Shown here: positions 8,316 to 16,693 of the stretch, one piece after another
Numbering within the stretch: the stretch's first letter is position 1
Layout: every line of letters starts with the position of its first letter
From: Hepatocystis sp. ex Piliocolobus tephrosceles
Lineage: Eukaryota; Apicomplexa; Aconoidasida; Haemosporida; Plasmodiidae
Length of the DNA stretch: 17,967 nt
Direction: 5' to 3'
NCBI GenBank assembly: GCA_902459845.2
Contig: CABPSV020000090.1
Span: forward strand, 1,634-19,600
Notes under the pieces: generated by a model
What the model saw: only the letters and a program-made list of their open reading frames with translations
What the model was told of the DNA's origin: nothing
The model's database searches: none
Program-made: the position numbers and the translations under genes

Positions 8316-11300
8316 ATCAATTCTTTCATAAAATGTTTTATACTCCAACGTTTTAATTTTTTCATGCATTTTATGTATATATTCATCTTGTAATTTATTT
8401 TTGTCATTATCAAAATAATTATTTATTTCATAATAATCAGAATTATTTTCAAAAGAATTATCCATATCAATAAATAAATTCTCTTCTGGACTTTTTAACG
8501 ATATGTTTTTTTTATTTATATTTGTTTTGACTGTATTATTATTTTCGATTTCTGTAATTTTTTTGTTGCTGTCACTGTTATTGCTACTATTGTCAATTAT
8601 ATTATTATTGTTACTATTACTTCCATTATTATCATCGCTTATGTATATATAAGAATCATATTTGATCTGATCTTTATTATGTTTTATAAACATATCGTTT
8701 TCAATCGAATCACTTTTATTCACATTTAAATTGAAACTTAAAACTCCTCCTTTTTCTTCTGTTGTGTTATTTACCATGTGATTGGTAAGCACTTCGTTTA
8801 AATAGTTTTGTATTTTTACTAACTCACTTATTAATATTTTTCTGGATAAATTTTTACACTTAAGACCAAAAAAATCCATCAATCCTTCTAATACTGTACT
8901 ATGTGTTTTATTTATATCAATATTTAATATTGAAAGTGGTTCTTTTATTTTTTCTTCTGTATCTTTTCCTTTTTCTGCATCTTTTCCTTTTTCTGCATCT
9001 TTTCCTTTTTCTACATTTTTTCCTTTTTCTACATTTTTTCCTTTTTCTACATTTTTTTCTTTTTCTACATTTTTTCCTTTTTCTACATTTTTTTCTTTTT
9101 CTACATTTTTACCTTTTTCTACATTTTTACCTTTTTCTACACTTTTTACTCCTTTTGCATCTTTTATACCTGTACCAACTTCATGCAAAATAGTACCCTT
9201 TTTTTGTGTAACATATTCAACACAATCTAACGGGCTCCTATCCATTTTGCTTTTTTCTTCTTCATATAAATTGTTACTTTTTATATTTACATTAGCATGA
9301 AAATTATTGCTATCTTTTCCCTTTTTATCATAAATAGAATAGTTTAATTTGGGAGTAAAATAGTAATCATTTAACACTGAAAAGGCTGAATTTGTATTAG
9401 TATTTTGAGTTTTTTTTTCTTTATATGTGTTATTATCATATGATGCCACACCATCATCATCATCATCATCTAGTATTATAACACAAGGAGTAGAGGGAGA
9501 TTTTTCTTTAATACATAAATTATGTTTTTTATCGTTGATTTCTGCATGAATATAGTTAAGTTTATTAAAAGTATTTACTCCAATCACATTATTAAGTGGT
9601 TTCTTACTTGTATTAATTTTCTCTTTTATAACATTGTCATATGTATATTCTTCAATATTGTGCATAGAAAAAATGTTAGAACAGGTTTTATATTTTTCAA
9701 TTTGGCTATTTTCTTCGTTCTCACTCTGGCCACTTTTTTCATTTCCACTCTGATCACTTTTTTCATTTCCACTCTGATCACTTTTTTCATTTCCACTCTG
9801 GCCACTTTTTTCATTTCCACTCTGATCACTTTTTTCATTCCCATTCTGGCCATTTTTTTCATTCCCATTCTGGCCACTTTTTTCATTCCCATTCTGGCCA
9901 CTTTTTTCATTCCCATTCTGGCCATTTTTTTCATTCCCATTCTGGCCATTTTTTTCATTCCCATTCTGGCCACTTTTTTCATTCCCATTCTGGCCACTTT
10001 TTTCATTCCCATTCTGGCCATTTTTTTCGTTATCATTTACATATGTTAATGCTTTTATATACTTATTATTGTCATAATTTAATTTATTATTATAACTCTG
10101 CTCATTTTTGTTCTTTTCGATAATTTTTTTTTGTTTTATTAAATCATAAGTTTTAATTTTATCAATCGAAACACTATTATCATTATTCAAACACGATTGA
10201 TAATCTTCAAATTTTTTTTTGTTTAAACTAGTGTTATAACTAATATCATGACTTGTCAATTTATTATTTGTTTTTGATGTGGTGTTATCATCACTTATGC
10301 TACTTATGGTTTCATGAGTACACTTATCCTCAGACAAATTATGAAAAAAACTAACAGCGCAAGCATTATATGAATTATCTACTATATAATTCTCTTTCTT
10401 TTCCATAATATGTCTTTGTTTCTCAGTTGACATACAGTCCACATAACTATCACCACCACTATCACTATCACCATCATCATCATCATCACAACTATTACTT
10501 TTATCCTTATCTGTCTGAATAAAATGACTCATTGCAATGTCACTATTATCATCATCATTATTAATATTATAATTTGATTTTTTTTTTTTTTTTTTATATA
10601 TTATTTGATTTGTCGATATAGAACTATATGTGTCATCAAAGTTATCATCTTCTGTATCACTAACACTACTTAAATATATTTTTCTCTTACGTATATTTGT
10701 ATTCTTATTAATGTCATTATTGTCATTATTGTCATTATTGTCATTATTGTCATTATTGTCATTATTGTCATTATTGTCATTATTGTCATTATTGTCATTA
10801 TTGTCATTATTGTCATTATTGTCATTATTGTCATTATTATCATTAGTATCTTTAATTTCAAAATTAAAGAATTCTAAATTATTTTTTCCATGATATTTTT
10901 GTTTATTAATATATAAATAACCTTTCTTTTGTTCATTACTTTGTTCATTGTTTAACTCATTTTGTTCCTTTCCATTTGCACACTCATTTGTATATACAAT
11001 GTTGTAATTTTTTTCGGGGAGTTTCAATTCAGTAATAGAAAACTCCGAATCCATCGTCTTCACATTATTCAATTTTTTATAAACAGAATTTAAAATATTA
11101 CCTAACTTATTATTATCATTATTATTATCATTATTATTATCATTATTATGTATAACCTGCTGGTTACACTCATCAGATACGATAAGATATTTCTCCTGAC
11201 TCTTTGGTTTGTTTGGCTTGTTTGTTTCGCTTGTTTCGCTTATTTCGTTTGTTTCGTTATGATTGTTGTTATTATTAAACGAATGCACACTTGTTGTATT

Positions 11301-12686
11301 TGTACTTGGATATTTTTTTTGTTCATCACTATTTATACTTATATTCGAAACATTTAAAAAATTTTCTTTATCATTAGTAGTTAAAATAGCATTTTTGTTG
11401 TTAATATAATGTAAAGATGAATTTGTTTTCTTTGATAAATCAAGTATATTATATTTTACGTGATTATTAAACAATAAGTTACTATTACTTGTTTTATTAT
11501 TTTTATTTTTTAATTTTTTATTATTACCATTTTTTTCACTATAAATATAAATACTATCAAATGACTTAACTTCTTTATTTATTATTATTTTTTTTTCTAT
11601 ACAATATTGTGATAATTTGTATAAAGAGCTTTGATTTTGGAAATAACTTAAATCTTCTTTATATGAATTATTAGCTACTTCTTCATTCATTTGTCCCACT
11701 TCATTTTCTTTATTTTTTACTATTTCATTATTAGTAGTATTATTTATCACTTTATTATCATTTAAACTATTCATATATTTTAAAAAATCAATTAACTGTG
11801 CATTAAATTTTATATTATTCTCATTGCATACATTGCATATATCTAACTGTAATAATTTCATAAATATAGGACAAAAATTATTATTTTCAAAAAATGCACC
11901 AGGAATTATAACTTTTTTATAAACACTATTCATTAAATTGTTTTTATTCTTGTTTTGTTCTAATAACTTATTTAATAATTCAATTAGCAAAAATTTCATA
12001 TCGTCTGATGGTTCAAATTTTAATTTACTTTGTAGGGTTTCATTATTATTACTATTACTATTACTAGAATTGTTTAAAAAATTATTACTATCATAAAATT
12101 TTCCGTTGTTCGTGTCGTTATTAGTATCTTTTGCGCCTACGTCATTACTACTATTACAATTTGTAGTAGTAACATAAGAGTCAACATTTTCATTACATTT
12201 TTCTACATGTTCATAATTCTCATTTATATCATGACCATGTATTAACTTTTTATATAAATCACAATCTAAATATTTTTGAGATGTTGAATTTAAATATAAA
12301 TCCATCATACATTTATGTAAACATTCTATTAAGTATGATTCTTGTAATTTATATGCTCTTATTTTATTTTTCACTCTTAACAATTTTTTTATTATATTTT
12401 TATAAAAGTCATCTAACGATCCTTCATCTTCTGGTCTTTTTAGCCATATTGGTACCTTTATGTTTTTCACTCCTCTTTGAATATCATTATAAAAATAAAT
12501 GTCACTTTCTTCACTTAAACTTATATTCTTATCTTTTAATTTTTTGCGTTTGTTTGCTTTCTTTTTTTCATTTTTATTTTGTACCTTAACTTTGGCTTCT
12601 TTCTTTGCATCATTTTTATTTTGTACCTTGGCTTTTGCTTCTTTCTTTGTATCATTTTTACTTTTCACAATACAATTTTTACCCAT
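8121..12686 (-). CDS. 1521-residue repeat-rich protein, candidate SLX4-like nuclease scaffold
   Basis: One uninterrupted frame from MGKNCIVK to NQNVT with a TAA stop. The N-terminus has two 14-residue Lys-rich repeats (10-37) and basic KRKK stretches that could act as nuclear signals. Residues about 60-140 and 225-310 are ordinary helical-looking sequence. The middle is low complexity: DNN repeats (~614-658), NEKSGQNG-type repeats (~885-990) and VEKGKN repeats (~1180-1244). At 1069-1078 VIIL plus six Asp forms a SUMO-interaction motif. Residues 1261-1296 (VLEGLMDFFGLKCKNLSRKI, then LVKIQNYL) resemble the SAP-type helices of SLX4. Residues 1458-1512 (ILKKHLIDCKLNINREIL, then YCKDKNIEILF) resemble the SLX1-binding C-terminal domain of SLX4. 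If correct, it would scaffold structure-specific nucleases in DNA repair. The frame is well supported; the SLX4 assignment is inference. Confidence 0.93.
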   Translation of the reverse strand: MGKNCIVKSKNDTKKEAKAKVQNKNDAKKEAKVKVQNKNEKKKANKRKKLKDKNISLSEESDIYFYNDIQRGVKNIKVPIWLKRPEDEGSLDDFYKNIIKKLLRVKNKIRAYKLQESYLIECLHKCMMDLYLNSTSQKYLDCDLYKKLIHGHDINENYEHVEKCNENVDSYVTTTNCNSSNDVGAKDTNNDTNNGKFYDSNNFLNNSSNSNSNNNETLQSKLKFEPSDDMKFLLIELLNKLLEQNKNKNNLMNSVYKKVIIPGAFFENNNFCPIFMKLLQLDICNVCNENNIKFNAQLIDFLKYMNSLNDNKVINNTTNNEIVKNKENEVGQMNEEVANNSYKEDLSYFQNQSSLYKLSQYCIEKKIIINKEVKSFDSIYIYSEKNGNNKKLKNKNNKTSNSNLLFNNHVKYNILDLSKKTNSSLHYINNKNAILTTNDKENFLNVSNISINSDEQKKYPSTNTTSVHSFNNNNNHNETNEISETSETNKPNKPKSQEKYLIVSDECNQQVIHNNDNNNDNNNDNNKLGNILNSVYKKLNNVKTMDSEFSITELKLPEKNYNIVYTNECANGKEQNELNNEQSNEQKKGYLYINKQKYHGKNNLEFFNFEIKDTNDNNDNNDNNDNNDNNDNNDNNDNNDNNDNNDNNDNNDNNDNNDINKNTNIRKRKIYLSSVSDTEDDNFDDTYSSISTNQIIYKKKKKKSNYNINNDDDNSDIAMSHFIQTDKDKSNSCDDDDDGDSDSGGDSYVDCMSTEKQRHIMEKKENYIVDNSYNACAVSFFHNLSEDKCTHETISSISDDNTTSKTNNKLTSHDISYNTSLNKKKFEDYQSCLNNDNSVSIDKIKTYDLIKQKKIIEKNKNEQSYNNKLNYDNNKYIKALTYVNDNEKNGQNGNEKSGQNGNEKSGQNGNEKNGQNGNEKNGQNGNEKSGQNGNEKSGQNGNEKNGQNGNEKSDQSGNEKSGQSGNEKSDQSGNEKSDQSGNEKSGQSENEENSQIEKYKTCSNIFSMHNIEEYTYDNVIKEKINTSKKPLNNVIGVNTFNKLNYIHAEINDKKHNLCIKEKSPSTPCVIILDDDDDDGVASYDNNTYKEKKTQNTNTNSAFSVLNDYYFTPKLNYSIYDKKGKDSNNFHANVNIKSNNLYEEEKSKMDRSPLDCVEYVTQKKGTILHEVGTGIKDAKGVKSVEKGKNVEKGKNVEKEKNVEKGKNVEKEKNVEKGKNVEKGKNVEKGKDAEKGKDAEKGKDTEEKIKEPLSILNIDINKTHSTVLEGLMDFFGLKCKNLSRKILISELVKIQNYLNEVLTNHMVNNTTEEKGGVLSFNLNVNKSDSIENDMFIKHNKDQIKYDSYIYISDDNNGSNSNNNNIIDNSSNNSDSNKKITEIENNNTVKTNINKKNISLKSPEENLFIDMDNSFENNSDYYEINNYFDNDKNKLQDEYIHKMHEKIKTLEYKTFYERIDEAITINDAIYENINNEKKIEYNILKKHLIDCKLNINREILVSYCKDKNIEILFNKKKKKNQNVT
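8799..8906 (-). other. SAP-like helix pair in the large protein
   Basis: Residues 1261-1296: THSTVLEGLMDFFGLKCK, then NLSRKILISELVKIQNYL. The spacing L..LM..FGLK, a loop, then K..L...L..I..YL is that of SAP-type motifs and of the conserved segment ahead of the C-terminal domain in SLX4 proteins. SAP motifs bind DNA. The match is by eye. Confidence 0.45.
8955..9150 (-). repeat. 18-bp tandem repeat encoding (VEKGKN)n
   Basis: About ten copies of a six-residue unit, V/A-E-K-G/E-K-N/D, residues ~1180-1244 of the large protein. The period is a multiple of three, so copy-number change keeps frame. The sequence is strongly charged and probably disordered. Confidence 0.92.
9463..9482 (-). other. Consensus SUMO-interaction motif in the large protein
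   Basis: Residues 1069-1078 read VIIL followed by six Asp. This fits the type with a hydrophobic V/I-V/I-x-L core next to an acidic run. SLX4 of animals also uses SUMO-interaction motifs to reach damage sites. A second, weaker candidate is YIYIS-DD downstream, near residue 1348. Confidence 0.55.
9711..10034 (-). repeat. 24-bp tandem repeat encoding (NEKSGQNG)n
   Basis: About thirteen and a half copies of an eight-residue unit, N-E-K-S/N-G/D-Q-N/S-G. The five C-terminal copies carry QS in place of QN, so the array has two sub-families. All six frames are largely open across the array, which creates long spurious frames on both strands. Confidence 0.93.
10713..10846 (-). repeat. 9-bp tandem repeat encoding (DNN)n
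   Basis: Fourteen near-perfect copies of TCATTATTG (+ strand), read as Asp-Asn-Asn in the large protein, residues ~614-658. It is likely length-polymorphic. Confidence 0.93.
12576..12659 (-). repeat. 42-bp duplicated unit at the N-terminus of the large protein
   Basis: Two copies of a 14-residue unit, KND(T/A)KKEAK(A/V)KVQN, residues 10-23 and 24-37, followed by a partial third copy KNEKKK. Highly basic. Confidence 0.88.
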
Positions 12687-12735
12687 ACGTATATATGCAT
12701 ATAATATATGTATATATTTAATGAAGTAACTATAT

Positions 12736-12769
<34 letters not shown>

Positions 12770-12780
12770 ATTTAGTGTAA

Positions 12781-12787
12781 GTGGGGC
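12781..12787 (+). promoter_or_regulatory. G-box-like motif GTGGGGC
   Basis: GTGGGGC fits the (A/G)NGGGG(C/A) G-box reported upstream of P. falciparum heat-shock genes. It lies 94 bp upstream of the start codon of the large minus-strand gene, in otherwise nearly G-free DNA. Function here is inference. Confidence 0.3.
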
Positions 12788-13666
12788 TCATTCAAATAGA
12801 ATAAAATATTACATATTGCGTGTCTTTCGAGTTATATTTTCATATCATTTAAAAAACACTAATCTTTTATAAATTTCGATTTTATGGAAATACGCAAAAG
12901 TTGTAAGAAAAATAATTACTATTATATTGAAAAAAGAAAAAAAAAAAATGTTTAATTATATAAAACCATATTTTAACAATTGCAAAATGTTTTTAAAACT
13001 GCATGAAAAAAGAAAATTCATAATATAACTTTTAAAAATATATAAAACTTGCCAAAATGTAGTTTCATAATTTATGTTGCATTAAAAACGGTATATTGTA
13101 TGTATTTTTTTGTTGAAAAATATTATCAAATATATGTCCTTTGTTATTTTGGATTTTATAAAATTTAAGAATTTATAGGAATGGTGAAAAAAAAAAAAAA
13201 AAAAAGGAGCATAGTAATTAATAATTTACACAAAATTGTAAAAAAAAAAAAAAAAAAATTCTGAACAGACATTAAAAAAAATATATTTACATATATATAG
13301 CTGCAAAAAAAAAAAAAAAAAAAAAATTAAGAATAAAAAATAAGAATAAAAATGTAAAAATATGAATGTAAACAATGATAAAAAAACGTTGTAAAAATAA
13401 ATTTGTAATTACTATTTAAGCTATTAACTCCATATATCCATAGAAGATGTTCTATGAATTTACTTATCTGTATTTTCCTATAATTTTTAATCTTTTTTTT
13501 TTTTTTTTTTTTATCATTTCTTAATTTTTTTTTTTTTTTCTCCTTGCCGCTATATAATTTTTTTTTTTTTTTTTTAAATATAATTATTTATTACCTTACA
13601 TGTTCATATAAAAAATTGCCAACAAAAATAAGTAAATGAATTATGTAGTTAGAAATTAAAAAATAG

Positions 13667-13698
<32 letters not shown>

Positions 13699-13790
13699 CT
13701 TGTGTGTGATTAAGCGATTTACAAAGATTAAGGATAAAAGATAGTGATATATTTGAAGTTAAAAAAAACAAAATAGATAAAATAAAATAA

Positions 13791-13946
13791 GTAAACAAAT
13801 AAATAAACAAATAAATAAATAAACAAACAAACAAGTAAATAAACAAACAAACAAACAAACAAACAAGTAAATAAACAAACAAACAAGTAAATAAACAAAT
13901 AAATAAATAAACAAACAAAAGAACAAACAAACAAACAAATAAACAA
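13791..13946. repeat. AAAC/AAAT tetranucleotide array
   Basis: About 156 bp of interleaved AAAC, AAAT and AAGT units with no perfect order. It lies 138 bp upstream of the L6 start codon, so it may fall in that gene's 5' UTR or promoter. Confidence 0.9.
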
Positions 13947-14083
13947 AGACAAAACACGTATAATAGCAGCTTAATGAGAACAAAACATGCAGTGATAGCT
14001 ACTTTATTTTATTTTTTCTGACGTAATATTTTTTAGTTTATGGAGCAGTAAGATGTATATATATAAATATATATGTATTCATA

Positions 14084-15040
14084 ATGTTTCATAATTTACT
14101 GGGTACCAAGAAAAGGTTAAATATTTTTGTACACATCCTTGAATTAAGTCGTTTTAACAAATGCCTATATACAAAACAAAAGGTAAATAAAAATTGTAAA
14201 AGATGCTTCGGTGTATCCGGAAGTTACGGTTATAGCATTTTTGCAAAAGAAGGAGACTGTGACTCGAATGTTGGAAAAAGTAATTTACATCAATATGAAG
14301 AAAAATGCCTAAATAACGATTTAATAAAAAAAAAAAATTTTTTTTATACAAAATGGCCTGGAAAAGTATCAAAATTAGGAGCATCTTATTTTTTCAATAA
14401 AAATTACAATATGGGATTTTATCATATGCTTATAGAAGAAGAGGGAAAAATTAAAAAAGATATAGCTTTAATATCAAGCACTAATGAACAAAGTATACAA
14501 CATAAACAAATTGAAAATAAAATGAAAGATTTATCATGTGGCTACTCTGTTCATATAGTATTAGCGGGAAAAGGTGTTAAATGTTATTATGAAGATGTTA
14601 ATTATACACCTATACGAATAAATTACAGAAATAATATAAAACAATATTACACTTTTAAAAATAATAAAAAAGATTTAAAAGCGTTAGAAGATAAAACAGA
14701 TGGAGATGTTAATAAGAATAAAAATACACATGATGTTGTAAATCATGTAGAGCAAAATGAAAATAACAATAAAACAAAAAAAGTTAAAAAGCTATTTGTC
14801 CGTTTAGGTATAGGAACGAAAAATATTGATATTACAAGAGTGTTAACTATGCATAAAAAATATGTAAATATAAGTGTTGATAAAACTGGTACAATAATAA
14901 ATGTATATGGATACAATAAAAAGTACGTTGGATCCGTTTCTCATCGGTTATACAAAATAGTAAAAATGAATGTTTATACAATGAAAGGTGGTTATGTTTA
15001 TCTACATAAACCAAAACAAAAAATTCCGAAAAAGAAATAA
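14084..15040 (+). CDS. Organellar ribosomal protein L6 (uL6), probably mitochondrial
   Basis: 318 residues, single exon. The C-terminal domain, about 235-318, fits bacterial-type L6: LFVRLGIGTKNID aligns with the L-x-L-G-x-S-H-P segment, then VNISVDKTGTIINVYGYNKKYVG matches the strand-turn-strand ending in G-x-D-K-x-x-V-G, and a Lys/Gly-rich tail follows (MKGGYVYLHKPKQKIPKKK). The first L6 domain is probably about 90-190 (WPGKVSKLGAS through KDLSCGYSVHIVLAGKGVKC), separated by a Lys/Asn linker at ~192-234 that bacterial L6 lacks. The first ~50 residues are basic with few acids (MFHNLLGTKKRLNIFVHILE), as in a mitochondrial presequence; no clear signal peptide for the apicoplast route is seen. 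It would sit in the large subunit near the factor-binding site. Confidence 0.75.
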   Translation: MFHNLLGTKKRLNIFVHILELSRFNKCLYTKQKVNKNCKRCFGVSGSYGYSIFAKEGDCDSNVGKSNLHQYEEKCLNNDLIKKKNFFYTKWPGKVSKLGASYFFNKNYNMGFYHMLIEEEGKIKKDIALISSTNEQSIQHKQIENKMKDLSCGYSVHIVLAGKGVKCYYEDVNYTPIRINYRNNIKQYYTFKNNKKDLKALEDKTDGDVNKNKNTHDVVNHVEQNENNNKTKKVKKLFVRLGIGTKNIDITRVLTMHKKYVNISVDKTGTIINVYGYNKKYVGSVSHRLYKIVKMNVYTMKGGYVYLHKPKQKIPKKK

Positions 15041-16098
15041 AAAAAAAAAAAAGACCACATATTTTTTTTACATATAGTGAACATATATATGTATATACAT
15101 ATGCATGAGTTCGAATGTATTATTGCATAACGGATATGGTATTTCCATTTTTATTTTAAAAATTAAATTTTTATTTTGTTTTAATAAAATTTGTATAAAC
15201 AAATTAACATTTTATAAAAAAAAAAAAAAAAAAAAAAGAAACGCAGTAATGCTTTAAACTAGTGATATTAATTATTTTTTTGGTTGAGGCAAAAAAAAAA
15301 AAAATAAAAATAAAAATAAAAAATAATATAATAAATGTTATATTACGTAATGTAATACAAGTGTGGTATATAACAGTGTAATAAAACAAACAGAATTATA
15401 ACACAATGTAACAAAATGTCTTTGGAATCATTTTTACTCATATATTAAAACAAATACTCATATGAGAATTATTTTTACATAAAAAAAAAATATAAAACAA
15501 TAATAAAAAGGAAATTTTTTTATATAATATTGTAAAACTACATATAAATAGCATAACATAATTATTCATTGCGCTTTTGGAAAAAAAAAAAAAAAAAGTA
15601 AAGACATGGTAAGGAAAATAACCTATACAAAATTATTTTGCATACTTTGTTGTTGTTATTTGCTGCTCTTCCATTGCTTAAAAGAAAAGTTTTCATCATC
15701 ATATTTGTTATTGTTATTGTTATTGCTATTGTCTTTTTTTTTTTTTATTTTTTTTTTTTATGTTATTATTATTCCACCCAATTACACTATTAAAAAGATT
15801 ATTATTATAATACGTATATAATAAATATATACATATTTATTCTAATAATGTATTATTTTCTGTAAAATAACACATAACTAAAAAAAAAATAAAAAAAAAC
15901 ATGTTTTCTTAATTTAAATGTTATTAAAACAATAAAAAAAAATTAGTTTTTTTAAGTAGGACACATAAAGACGTGTGATTTTTGTTTTTATTTTTTTTCT
16001 ATTTTATGTTTTATTTCTTTTTTTTAACACTATGTATACTCATCGTCTTTTTCTTATCTATATGTTTATCTATATATTTTTTTTTTTTAAAACAACTT
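15041..16098. other. Convergent intergenic region between L6 and SF3B6
   Basis: About 1.06 kb between two facing stop codons, so mainly two 3' UTRs. Poly(A) and poly(T) tracts dominate. A 71-residue plus-strand frame at 15606-15821 starts MVRKITYTKLFC and becomes Leu/Phe/Ile runs; I do not call it as a gene. Confidence 0.65.
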
Positions 16099-16693
16099 TT
16101 ATGATGATGACTCATTTTCATTTTTTAACTTTTCTTGTAATTCTTTTTTTTTTTGTGCTTTAACTGGATCGTAATAAAGAATAACTAAATATCTCCCTGC
16201 TACATTAAAACCTGACAAATGATCTAAAGCATTTTTTGCGTCATAAATATCATCATAAACAACAAAAGATGTCCCTCTCGTTCCATCAGCATTTCCTTTT
16301 CTTATTTGCCTCACAGTTCCATATTTACCAAAGATATCATACAATTCTTCAGCCGATATTTTATATGGTAAATTTCTATATATAAAAACATAAAAACATA
16401 AATAAATAAATAAATAAATAAATATAAAAAAAAATGAATAAATAAATTAATAAATAAATAAATAAATAAATATAAAAAAAAATTAATAAACAAATGAATA
16501 AATAAAAGAATAAATAAACTTATTCATGCATAATAAAAAAAAAAAAAAAAACATTCACTAGTATATTATGAATTACATATAAATACTTTTTATATACATA
16601 ACAAATTAGTTATATACATTTTTTATGTAAACCCAACCTGACATACAAAATCCTACTCACTTCAGCGGGTAAACGAATACTTCTTCTAGACAT
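16099..16693 (-). CDS. SF3B6: SF3B6/p14, branch-site RRM subunit of SF3b (two exons)
   Basis: Exon 1 is 16693-16638 (18 codons plus two bases) and exon 2 is 16375-16099; AG|A rebuilds Arg19, giving 110 residues. The protein is one RRM: RNP2 ILYVRNLP (15-22), [14 protein letters not shown] (31-44), RNP1 RGTSFVVY (52-59), then [24 protein letters not shown] (64-87). These match human SF3B6 almost position by position. Tyr17 aligns with human Tyr22, the residue that crosslinks to the branch-point adenosine. In the U2 snRNP it binds SF3B1 and sits near the branch site. The C-terminus is a short Lys/Glu helix ending ESSS. The intron falls inside RNP2. The upstream leader is A-rich. Confidence 0.96.
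16376..16637 (-). other. SF3B6 intron
   Basis: 262-nt intron with donor GTCAG|GTTGGG and acceptor ATATAG|AAATTTACC. The donor is weak after GT. The interior holds arrays of TTTA/TTTAT units (+ strand AAAT, about 16400-16510), which give spurious frames of Leu, Tyr, Ile and Phe. Confidence 0.92.

Larger units (their letters stand above)
12687..14083. other. Divergent promoter region between the large gene and L6
   Basis: About 1.4 kb between two start codons facing away from each other, so both promoters must lie here. It contains (TA)n around 12738-12766, a GTGGGGC motif at 12781-12787, A/T tracts (for example T-rich 13493-13577 and T28-type at 13671-13698), and a tetranucleotide array at 13791-13946. 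Long frames on the minus strand at 13649-13983 come from that array. Confidence 0.7.

Noticed and set aside
8903..9193. 96-residue plus-strand frame of FLFLH repeats
   Set aside because: Antisense reading of the 18-bp VEKGKN array.
9522..10049. 175-residue plus-strand frame (and a 136-residue frame at 9626-10036 on the minus strand) across the 24-bp array
   Set aside because: Both are alternative-frame readings of the 24-bp repeat inside the 1521-residue gene; the peptides are simple repeats such as TFFIPILA and KKMARMGM.
10630..10893. 87-residue plus-strand Leu-Ser-Leu frame and a 63-residue Met-Thr-Ile frame
   Set aside because: Other readings of the 9-bp DNN repeat.
13649..13983. Overlapping minus-strand frames rich in CLFVCLF and YLFI
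   Set aside because: Produced in all three frames by the AAAC/AAAT tetranucleotide array; three parallel open frames indicate repeat, not coding.
15606..15821. 71-residue plus-strand frame with a signal-peptide-like start
   Set aside because: After about 30 residues it becomes Leu, Phe and Ile homopolymer runs from microsatellites, and it lies in a convergent 3' UTR region with no downstream exon to join.
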